From CAYJKB01 sp964370625 (GTDB lineage: Bacteria; Bacillota; Clostridia; Oscillospirales; Butyricicoccaceae), in the NCBI GenBank assembly GCA_964370625.1, contig CAYJKB010000035.1:1-22318 (forward strand): a stretch of DNA of 22,318 nucleotides, read 5' to 3'. The notes below the pieces were generated by a model. It saw only the letters and a program-made list of their open reading frames with translations, searched no databases and was not told the origin of the DNA. The stretch's first letter is position 1; each line of letters starts with the position of its first letter. Positions 14,401-21,119 of this stretch are shown here, piece after piece. A program made the position numbers and the translations under genes.

Positions 14401-14429
14401 TTGAAGCAATAAAATATCCATGATATACT
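14401..14429 (+). promoter_or_regulatory. Promoter of the small Cys protein gene
   Basis: TTGAAG (14401-14406) and TATACT (14424-14429) are spaced by 17 bases, giving a start near 14436 and a leader of about 40 bases. This suggests the small gene is transcribed independently of the folate operon. Confidence 0.75.
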
Positions 14430-14476
14430 ATACCATATTAGTGTAAATTTGTTTTATTGAGAGGATGGATTTTTTT

Positions 14477-14794
14477 ATGGCAAAGGTTACTGTTAATGCT
14501 GGTATTTGTAATTTTGTAGCTGTTTTTAATGCAATTAGAAATGAAGAAACTGAAATGGTTGAAGTGGACTTTAAAACTACTTGTCCAAATTTTAAACATT
14601 TAGAGGAGAATGTAATTGAATTAGACCCACTAGTTGTATGTTTTGAAAAAATTGGTACAGGGCAAATCTTTGAATTATTTAGAGATAAATGTCCACATAA
14701 TGCATGTCCAATCCCAACTGCAATGATTAAGGCTGTTGAAGTTGCTGAAGGATTAGCGTTACCAAAAGATGTTACAATGAAAATTGAAAAATAA
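14477..14794 (+). CDS. Conserved small cysteine-containing protein (DUF6951-like)
   Basis: A 105-residue cytoplasmic protein without a signal peptide or membrane segment. The pattern MAKVTVNAGIC at the start, five cysteines (C11, C36, C55, C72, C77), the CPHNACPIPTAMIKA segment and the ending GLALPKDV..KIEK resemble a conserved family of unknown function in anaerobic Firmicutes and other anaerobes, which I recall as DUF6951. The cysteines and nearby histidines could bind a metal, but this is a guess. I choose the ATG at 14477: AGGA (14462-14465) lies 11 bases upstream, while the earlier ATG at 14465 overlaps that site. It has its own promoter and a strong terminator, so it is a single-gene unit. 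Confidence 0.8.
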   Translation: MAKVTVNAGICNFVAVFNAIRNEETEMVEVDFKTTCPNFKHLEENVIELDPLVVCFEKIGTGQIFELFRDKCPHNACPIPTAMIKAVEVAEGLALPKDVTMKIEK

Positions 14795-14797
14795 AAG

Positions 14798-14835
14798 CAG
14801 GATGTGATGAAAAAATTTCGTCACATCCTGTTTTT
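14798..14835. terminator. Bidirectional intrinsic terminator
   Basis: A 15-bp stem with one G-T wobble is formed by CAGGATGTGATGAAA (14798-14812) and TTTCGTCACATCCTG (14816-14830) with an AAA loop. TTTTT follows on the plus strand, and the complement of AAAATAAAA precedes it for the minus strand. It lies between the convergent small Cys gene and the lipid kinase gene and serves both. Confidence 0.93.
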
Positions 14836-14840
14836 GCTAT

Positions 14841-15725
14841 TTATATATATAAAGTTATTGATTGTTTTAAATTTTCAATATTCACTTCTGATAGTACGCC
14901 TGTTCCTTCTCCATCTAAAGTCCATTCCATAATATCTTTAGTTGTAATTTTAATTTTATCTGTAGAAAATCTGTGGATATATTTTGTATTTGTAGACTGA
15001 GTTAATAGTTCAACAATTATATCTTTAAATTCTGTTAAATTTGAAGGCATTTTTATAAATAAAACTTCAAAAAGACCATCGTTTAATTCAGCTGTATTTG
15101 ATGTTAAATTTTTAAATCCAGCAACTTGGGTGGTATTACTTACCATTCCGAATAAAACTTGTTCTTCATAAATTCCACCATTAAACTCTGCTTTAATATA
15201 ATAACTTTTAATATCTGCAAGACCTTTAACACTTTCAAGGACATACGCTGCATGACCTAACATATTTTTTGTTTGTTGTGGTGTGCTATAAGCTACACTT
15301 GTAAAAAGTCCAAATGCTGCAACATAAGTAAAATAGTGTTCATTAAATTTGCCTATATCACATTTAAATGGTTTTTCCCTAATCACAGTTTCAGTTGCAA
15401 TTGAAATATCACGGCTAAGTCCAACACTGTTCGCAAAATCATTTGTTGTCCCCATAGGAATATATCCGATTGGTGTAGTTTTTTCTGCTGAAATTATACC
15501 ACTTACAACTTCGTTTAACGTACCGTCGCCACCGGTACAAACAATTAAATCGTAATTATTTTGTTCTGTTTGAAGTTTAGTTTTAGCATCATTTTTATGT
15601 TGTGTTATATAGATTGTAATTTCATAATTTTGCTTTGCAAATTTATCAACTACATTAAAAAGTTCATTTCGAATTTGTGATTTCCCTGAAATCGGATTAA
15701 CAATCAATAATAATTTTCTCTTCAA
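14841..15725 (-). CDS. Diacylglycerol/lipid kinase, YegS/BmrU/DgkB family
   Basis: A 294-residue member of the diacylglycerol kinase catalytic family, which phosphorylates diacylglycerol or related lipids at the membrane and so recycles lipid into phospholipid synthesis. The opening LLLIVNPISGK, the nucleotide-binding GGDGTLNEVVSGI (GGDGT at 65-69), PMGTTNDFA near 90-98, and the late WTLDGEG segment are the family landmarks. There is no membrane segment. The start is a TTG at 15723-15725; AGGG (complement of 15733-15736) lies about 7 bases upstream and the family N-terminus fits. The cyclase gene lies upstream on the same strand but a terminator separates them. The exact lipid substrate cannot be assigned. 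Confidence 0.92.
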   Translation of the reverse strand: MKRKLLLIVNPISGKSQIRNELFNVVDKFAKQNYEITIYITQHKNDAKTKLQTEQNNYDLIVCTGGDGTLNEVVSGIISAEKTTPIGYIPMGTTNDFANSVGLSRDISIATETVIREKPFKCDIGKFNEHYFTYVAAFGLFTSVAYSTPQQTKNMLGHAAYVLESVKGLADIKSYYIKAEFNGGIYEEQVLFGMVSNTTQVAGFKNLTSNTAELNDGLFEVLFIKMPSNLTEFKDIIVELLTQSTNTKYIHRFSTDKIKITTKDIMEWTLDGEGTGVLSEVNIENLKQSITLYI

Positions 15726-15743
15726 CTTCTATCCCTAACCTTT

Positions 15744-15789
15744 CTTTTAAAATAATAAAAAGTTTAAAGCATGTAGCAATAAACTTTTT
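15744..15789 (-). terminator. Terminator of the GGDEF gene
   Basis: A perfect 10-bp stem, AAAAAGTTTA (15757-15766) with TAAACTTTTT (15780-15789), encloses 13 bases. On the minus strand it is followed by a T-rich tail (complement of 15744-15756). It lies between the cyclase stop and the lipid kinase start. The stem is AU-rich, so some read-through into the kinase gene is likely. Confidence 0.7.
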
Positions 15790-15820
15790 AATTATATAAG
15801 TATATTAAACCTTTATTTTC

Positions 15821-17413
15821 TTATTTATTCAAATTATTATAGATAATAAATCCATCTTTTGTATTCTTCTTACAAATATACATAGCAGCATCTGCTTTTT
15901 CATATAGTTCTGAGAATGTCCTTCCATATTCAGGAGCCACAGCAATACCAATGCTACATGAAATACCAACTGTTACACCATTTTGGGTATATTCTTTTTT
16001 AATAGAAGTACAAAGTGAAGATGCTTTTCTCGTGATACCTTTTGTTCCAATATTTGTTTTTAAGAACACGATAAATTCATCGCCACCAATACGCCCTACT
16101 ATATCATCTGCACGGAAATTTTCTCCAATTTTTTCAGCTACTTCTTTTAATACATCATCACCATATTTATGGCCAAAATTATCATTTATAGCTTTAAAAT
16201 TATCAAGATCTATCATAATTAAAACACCAGAACGATTGCTTGACAGATGTTTTTTAATTAAAGATTCTGTAGCTTTTTTGTTGTAAATTTCTAAAAGTGG
16301 ATCAAGTTGAGCCTTTCTAGTTAATGAAAGTTCATTTTCTTTAAGTTCATGAATATCATCCATGATTGAAATAATTGAAATTATATCGCCAGTTTCAGCA
16401 TTTTGATTTGTGTTGATAATAGAGCGAACCCAACGAATACTATCATCACTTAATACAATTCTTTCATCAAAAGAAATTTGAGAATGACCTAAATTAAATT
16501 CATTGATTATATTTTCTACAGATTCATGATAAAGTGCTTTATCAAAATCTTCATGATATACTAAACTTTGTAATGAATTTGATGAATATTCTGAATAAGA
16601 AATATCTGGCAATGCTTCATTTTTGCCATTTTTAGTTATTCGAATGATTGCATTTTTCGAACAGTTAACTTCCACCACAGAAAGTGAACGATTTTCAATT
16701 ACATGTTTATAAATTATATTCTGTGCTAAGGAATTTCTATGCTCTCGAAGCATATCAAAGCCAACTAACATATAAATGCCTACATATGAAATAAATAACC
16801 AAGCAAATGCAGCTAGTATTTGATGTGATGGCAATAGGAAGTACTTAATTTCATGAATATATACATTACCATTTGCAATCATGTAAATATTTGCAATTAC
16901 AAGTACAGCTAAATATAACGCTAGTGCTTCTGTTTTATTGCTGATTATTCTTAAGTATTTTCTTGGAACTACATGAAGTAAAATTGTGATAAATAGTGTA
17001 CACATTATTGAAGTGTAAATTAATATAATCCAGAAAGACATCGGATTTTGACAAAGTTCATAAATAGTTTTTCCTGTAACAAGTGCATATGTTGAAGAAA
17101 TAATAGCCCTAGCTACCATTATATGCAATGTATAATACAAAATACATGCTACCTTTGTCATTATGTGTTGTTTAGGATAAAATACAAAAACAATAATTGT
17201 GTAAACAATTAAAGCTATAAAATATCCTAACGCTGACATAGAGCCAAAATCAACGAGCATAAATACCCCACTAGCAGTTGCTAATGTGCAAAATAATGTT
17301 GTTTTAATTTTATTATTTTTTATATCAAAAATACCTTCCATTAATGAAATATAAAAAATATTATTACAGAAATACACTACAGAAAAAATTGCAATCAATA
17401 CTTGTACTGACAT
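15821..17413 (-). CDS. Membrane diguanylate cyclase (7TM, PAS-like, GGDEF)
   Basis: A 530-residue signalling protein expected to make cyclic di-GMP from two GTP at the membrane. About seven hydrophobic segments span residues 3-220. A PAS-like region follows (about 240-360, with a typical SIRWVRSI strand), ending in a short helical linker (DIHELKENE). The GGDEF domain occupies about 365-528: MIDLDNFKAINDNFGH carries metal-binding Asp residues, and the active loop is an intact GGDEF at 443-447. The product-inhibition I-site RxxD (R434, D437) stands five residues before it, so the enzyme should be active and feedback-controlled. There is no EAL domain. I start at the ATG at 17411-17413 because AAGGTGG lies 6 bases upstream. 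The longer frame from 17449 lacks a site. Confidence 0.92.
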   Translation of the reverse strand: MSVQVLIAIFSVVYFCNNIFYISLMEGIFDIKNNKIKTTLFCTLATASGVFMLVDFGSMSALGYFIALIVYTIIVFVFYPKQHIMTKVACILYYTLHIMVARAIISSTYALVTGKTIYELCQNPMSFWIILIYTSIMCTLFITILLHVVPRKYLRIISNKTEALALYLAVLVIANIYMIANGNVYIHEIKYFLLPSHQILAAFAWLFISYVGIYMLVGFDMLREHRNSLAQNIIYKHVIENRSLSVVEVNCSKNAIIRITKNGKNEALPDISYSEYSSNSLQSLVYHEDFDKALYHESVENIINEFNLGHSQISFDERIVLSDDSIRWVRSIINTNQNAETGDIISIISIMDDIHELKENELSLTRKAQLDPLLEIYNKKATESLIKKHLSSNRSGVLIMIDLDNFKAINDNFGHKYGDDVLKEVAEKIGENFRADDIVGRIGGDEFIVFLKTNIGTKGITRKASSLCTSIKKEYTQNGVTVGISCSIGIAVAPEYGRTFSELYEKADAAMYICKKNTKDGFIIYNNLNK

Positions 17414-17477
17414 ATCATACCACCTTATATAAAAGTAAATTTGCATCATAATAAATAAAATAAGTTATTGCTAATCT

Positions 17478-17506
17478 ATTATATCAAATTTCGTCTTTTT
17501 TTTCAA
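17478..17506 (-). promoter_or_regulatory. Promoter of the diguanylate cyclase gene
   Basis: On the minus strand, TTGAAA (complement of 17501-17506) and TATAAT (complement of 17478-17483) are 17 bases apart. It lies in the divergent gap with the zinc-ribbon gene. Confidence 0.82.
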
Positions 17507-17617
17507 GTTTCATTTTAAAATACATTTTAATTATTATTTGATACTTGCTATATCAATTATAGAAAGTTTCACTCTTATCTACTTTTATGGTAGTTGAATA
17601 TTTTTTTAATTAAATAC

Positions 17618-17647
17618 TTGCAAGAATGATACAAAAAGTGGTAAAAT
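17618..17647 (+). promoter_or_regulatory. Promoter of the YdjGHI-like operon
   Basis: TTGCAA (17618-17623) and TAAAAT (17642-17647) are 18 bases apart, with transcription starting near 17654. The rest of the 267-base divergent gap (17414-17680) is AT-rich, and I see no clear operator in it. Confidence 0.65.
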
Positions 17648-17680
17648 TACAATATATAAAGAGAAAGGCAATCAAAATTT

Positions 17681-18781
17681 ATGAGTGAAAATATTATAAA
17701 ATATCAATGTCCTTCCTGTCATGCACCTTTGCATTTTGATGCAAATGAACAAATGATAGTTTGTGACTTTTGTGATTCTAAATATCCTGAAGATTATTTT
17801 AATGAACAAGAGCAAAATGCTGAAAGTGATGTTGACTTTGATGAACAAATTGATTGGGAAGAACAAAGTACAATTTCCACTATGACACAATCACATGAAA
17901 TAATGGATAATCAAACTGGATTTAATTGTACATCTTGTGGTGCTGAAGTAGTTTCTGATGGTAATACAGCTGCAACAGAATGTATGTATTGTGGGAACCC
18001 AATTGTGCTAACTGATAATGTTAGTGGCATGCTGAAACCAGATTTAATTTTACCATTTAAAATTGACAAAACTCAAGCTGAATCAAAACTTGAACAATTT
18101 TATCTTAAAAAAATTCTGTTACCTAAAGAATTTAAAGATAGAAATCGAATTTCTAAGATTGTAGGTATGTATGTTCCTTTTTGGCTATATTCAGCTAAAG
18201 GAGATGGTGGAGTAAGTTATAATGCTACAAAAGTTCGTTCTTGGCGTGATGGTGATTATATCGTAACAGAAACTAGGCATTTTAAAGTTAAACGTGCTGG
18301 TAGTCTTGAATTTGAAAAAATTCCTGTTGATGCTTCCAAAAAAATGGAAGATAATTATATGGATGGTCTTGAACCGTATAACTACTCTGACTTAGAAGAT
18401 TTTTCTCCTCAATACATGGCTGGTTATTTTGCTGATAAATTTGATGTTGATGTTGACACTTGTTTACATCGTGCTAGTGCTCGTGTTGTAAATTCTACAA
18501 AAGATAAATTTAAAAGTACAGTTTCAGGTTATACAACTGTTTCAGAAACTTTTTCTAATGTTCGTATGATTAGCGATTCTGTTAAATATTCTTTATTACC
18601 TGTTTGGATGCTAAATACAAAATTTGAAGATAAAATTTATCAGTTTGCTATAAATGGGCAAACAGGCAAAGTTTCAGGTGATTTACCTATTGATAAGAAG
18701 AAGCAGTCTAGAATTTTTTTGACTGTTGCAGCGATTTCAGCTGCTGTAATCGGTATAATCGGTTACAATTTCTTAACTTAA
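17681..18781 (+). CDS. Zinc-ribbon membrane protein, YdjG-like
   Basis: A 366-residue protein with two TFIIB-type zinc ribbons at the N-terminus: C10/C13 with C28/C31, and C83/C86 with C101/C104. An acidic linker lies between them (about 40-65). A long soluble domain follows (about 115-340), containing LKPDLILPFKIDK and MYVPFWLY, typical of this family. A single C-terminal membrane helix (about 346-365) ends the protein, so it should be tail-anchored. It resembles Bacillus subtilis YdjG, which works with YdjH and YdjI in linking PspA to the membrane. AAAGG lies 12 bases before the ATG. The next gene starts 19 bases after the stop, and the order matches ydjG-ydjH-ydjI. The biochemical role is not known from sequence. 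Confidence 0.82.
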   Translation: MSENIIKYQCPSCHAPLHFDANEQMIVCDFCDSKYPEDYFNEQEQNAESDVDFDEQIDWEEQSTISTMTQSHEIMDNQTGFNCTSCGAEVVSDGNTAATECMYCGNPIVLTDNVSGMLKPDLILPFKIDKTQAESKLEQFYLKKILLPKEFKDRNRISKIVGMYVPFWLYSAKGDGGVSYNATKVRSWRDGDYIVTETRHFKVKRAGSLEFEKIPVDASKKMEDNYMDGLEPYNYSDLEDFSPQYMAGYFADKFDVDVDTCLHRASARVVNSTKDKFKSTVSGYTTVSETFSNVRMISDSVKYSLLPVWMLNTKFEDKIYQFAINGQTGKVSGDLPIDKKKQSRIFLTVAAISAAVIGIIGYNFLT

Positions 18782-18800
18782 GACATCGGAGGTAAATTAA

Positions 18801-19628
18801 ATGAAAAAATTATTATTAACTTTATCAGCTTGTATAGCTCTTATATCTTTACTAAGCTTTACTGCACTTGCTGATAACTTGACTTCACTTAACACTGATA
18901 CAACAATTGGAACTATAGATGGATTTAGCCCATTAGTTGATAATGCTGACATATTATCACCAGCAGAAGAACAACAAATTTTTAATCGTATCCAACAAAT
19001 ACATAATGATTATGATTTTGATGTTACAATTTTGACATTAAAAACACTCCCTTCTGGCGTTTATGATATTTATGATTTCTGTGATTATTATACAGGGCTT
19101 GACCCTTCTAGAAATGGTGTAGTTTTTGGTTTGAATTTTGATCCTAATGATAGAAGTTATGTAACATCTGCAAGAAATGAAGCTATGACCATTTTTAATG
19201 AAAATGCATTTGATGCAATAGATAATTTTGTTGTACCTTTGCTTTCTGATGCAGAATATGTAGAAGCTTTTAATCTTTATTTAGATCTTACCATAGATTT
19301 TTTAGATAGTGCAAAATCTGGAAGATCTTATTCTACTCCAATCACTACTCAAAATGCAATCATTTTACTTGTTGTATCTATCGTTGGTGGACTTTTAATA
19401 GCTGCTGCTGTAAATGCGATTTTAGTTCATCAAATGAAAACTGCTGTTATTAAAACAGAAGCTCATGATTATGTTAAAAGTGATGGATTTATCCTAACTC
19501 AAGATTCTGATTTATTTGTAAATAAAACTATTTCACGACGTCATAGTCCACAAAATAAAAGTAATGGAAGCAGTGGTAGCAGAGGTGGATATGGTGGAAG
19601 TCGCTCTAGTAGAGGTGGAAAATTTTAG
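18801..19628 (+). CDS. TPM-domain membrane protein, YdjH-like
   Basis: A 275-residue secreted or membrane-attached protein. Residues 1-24 form a signal peptide with an ALA-type cleavage site. A TPM (TLP18.3/Psb32/MOLO-1) domain spans about 42-170, opening with LVDNADILSPAEEQQI and running to an acidic helix region. One membrane helix (about 185-209) follows, then a cytoplasmic tail. The last 25 residues are low-complexity Gly/Ser/Arg, ending RGGKF. TPM domains face outward and occur in membrane-repair and stress complexes; a catalytic activity is not certain. GGAGGT (18788-18793) lies 7 bases before the ATG. Its place between the zinc-ribbon and SPFH genes matches B. subtilis YdjH. Confidence 0.82.
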   Translation: MKKLLLTLSACIALISLLSFTALADNLTSLNTDTTIGTIDGFSPLVDNADILSPAEEQQIFNRIQQIHNDYDFDVTILTLKTLPSGVYDIYDFCDYYTGLDPSRNGVVFGLNFDPNDRSYVTSARNEAMTIFNENAFDAIDNFVVPLLSDAEYVEAFNLYLDLTIDFLDSAKSGRSYSTPITTQNAIILLVVSIVGGLLIAAAVNAILVHQMKTAVIKTEAHDYVKSDGFILTQDSDLFVNKTISRRHSPQNKSNGSSGSRGGYGGSRSSRGGKF

Positions 19629-19672
19629 TTTCAGCATTAATATATTAATATTTTATATACGGAGGAACAATT

Positions 19673-20995
19673 ATGGGATTAATAAAAGCAATTACAGGTG
19701 CTGTTAGTGGGGTTTTAGCTGACCAATGGAAAGAATATTTTTATTGTGAATCAATTGATTCTGATATTTTAGTTACCAAGGGACAAAAAAAGGTGTCTGG
19801 CAGAAGTTCTAATACAAGTGGTAATGATAATATTATTACAGATGGCTCTATCATTGCTGTTGCTGATGGGCAATGTATGATGATAGTTGAAAATGGAAAA
19901 ATTGTTGAGTTTTGTGCTGAAGCTGGCGAATTTACATATAATAATGCAACAGAACCATCATTATTTTCTGGTGATTTAGGTGAAAGTTTAGGACGTACTT
20001 TCAATGATATTGGTAAACGCTTTACCTTTGGAGGGGGTGTATCATCAGATCAACGTGTTTATTATTTTAATACAAAAGAAATGATGGGTAATAAATATGG
20101 TACACCTAGCCCTGTTCCTTTCAGAGTAGTTGACCAAAATATCGGACTTGATATCGATATTTCTATCCGTTGTCATGGTGAATATTCATATAAAATCATT
20201 GACCCTATGCTTTTTTATACTAATGTATGTGGCAATATTTCAAATGATTTTATGAGAAATGAAATCGAAGGTCAGTTAAAAAGTGAACTTATGACAGCTC
20301 TTCAACCTGCATTTGCAAAAATTTCTGCTATGGGTATTCGTTATAGTGCTTTGCCTGGTCATACTTTTGAACTAGCTGAAGCATTGAATGAAGTTTTATC
20401 AAGAAAATGGATTGAACTTCGTGGCTTGAAAATTCAATCTTTTGGTGTTTCATCTGTTAAAGCATCTGAAGAAGATGAAAATATGATTAAAGAACTTCAA
20501 CGTAATGCTACTTTTAGAAATCCTTCAATGGCTGCTGCACATCTTGTTAATGCACAAGCTAATGCTATGCAAGATGCTGCAAACAACACTAATGGCAGTA
20601 TGATGGGATTTATGGGCATGAATATGGCTAATTCCTTTGGTGGCATGAATGCTAATAATCTTTTCGCTATGGGACAACAGCAACAGCAGCAACAGCCTAC
20701 ACAAGTTTCAACAACGCCTTCAAATGATGGTTGGGCTTGTTCTTGTGGAAAATCTGATAATTCTGGTAAATTCTGTGCCGAATGTGGAACTCCTAAGCCT
20801 GCTAATGATGGTTGGAACTGTTCTTGTGGTTCTTTAAACAAAGGTAAATTCTGTGCTGAATGTGGTGCAAAAAAGCCTGTTGGAGCACTACTTTATGCAT
20901 GTGACAAATGTGGCTGGCAACCAGAAGACCCTAAATCTCCACCTAAATTCTGCCCTGAATGTGGTGATATTTTTGATGATAATGATATAAAGTAA
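19673..20995 (+). CDS. SPFH-domain protein with C-terminal zinc ribbons, YdjI-like
   Basis: A 440-residue protein whose first 280 residues or so match the SPFH-like group often labelled virion core protein (YdjI family). Typical segments are an opening MGLIKAITGAVSG, VYYFNTKEMMGNKYGTP, and GLKIQSFGVSSVKASEED. A Met/Asn-rich linker and a seven-glutamine tract (335-341) follow. Three zinc ribbons end the protein: C356/C358 with C368/C371, C383/C385 with C394/C397, and C410/C413 with C427/C430. The first two are near-identical 26-27-residue repeats, pointing to internal duplication. SPFH proteins oligomerise at membranes; in B. subtilis YdjI helps bring PspA there. GGAGGA lies 6 bases upstream. 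It is the last gene of the operon, closed by a strong terminator. The virion label does not imply a phage. Confidence 0.85.
   Translation: MGLIKAITGAVSGVLADQWKEYFYCESIDSDILVTKGQKKVSGRSSNTSGNDNIITDGSIIAVADGQCMMIVENGKIVEFCAEAGEFTYNNATEPSLFSGDLGESLGRTFNDIGKRFTFGGGVSSDQRVYYFNTKEMMGNKYGTPSPVPFRVVDQNIGLDIDISIRCHGEYSYKIIDPMLFYTNVCGNISNDFMRNEIEGQLKSELMTALQPAFAKISAMGIRYSALPGHTFELAEALNEVLSRKWIELRGLKIQSFGVSSVKASEEDENMIKELQRNATFRNPSMAAAHLVNAQANAMQDAANNTNGSMMGFMGMNMANSFGGMNANNLFAMGQQQQQQQPTQVSTTPSNDGWACSCGKSDNSGKFCAECGTPKPANDGWNCSCGSLNKGKFCAECGAKKPVGALLYACDKCGWQPEDPKSPPKFCPECGDIFDDNDIK
20723..20882 (+). repeat. Tandem duplication of a zinc-ribbon unit in the SPFH gene
   Basis: Two consecutive units of 81 and about 78 bases begin with AATGATGGTTGG (20723 and 20804) and share TTCTTGTGG and GGTAAATTCTGTGC further on. 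They encode NDGW(A/N)CSCG, then GKFCAECG, then KP. The DNA similarity at synonymous positions suggests a fairly recent duplication. The third ribbon is more divergent. Confidence 0.75.
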
Positions 20996-21010
20996 ATAAA
21001 GATTAAAAAT

Positions 21011-21042
21011 GGAGTGTGTCGCAATGCGACACACCCTTTTTT
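21011..21042 (+). terminator. Terminator of the YdjGHI-like operon
   Basis: GTGTGTCGC (21014-21022) and GCGACACAC (21026-21034) form a perfect 9-bp stem with an AAT loop, extendable by a GG/CC pair, followed by TTTTTT (21037-21042). Confidence 0.93.
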
Positions 21043-21044
21043 AC

Positions 21045-21091
21045 ACAAAAAACCTCACCCATCGGAATTAAATTCGCAAATGAGTGAGGTT
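21045..21091 (-). terminator. Terminator of the dihydrolipoamide dehydrogenase gene
   Basis: AACCTCACCCAT (21051-21062) and ATGAGTGAGGTT (21080-21091) form a 12-bp stem with one wobble. On the minus strand it is followed by a T-run (complement of 21047-21052). It stands next to, but is separate from, the plus-strand terminator at 21011-21042. Confidence 0.88.
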
Positions 21092-21119
21092 AATTAACTT
21101 GGTTTAATATAAATTGCTA

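Noticed and set aside
19673..20995. Reading the virion core protein label as evidence for prophage
   Set aside because: The label is a historical name for this SPFH group. No capsid, integrase, terminase or other phage gene is present.
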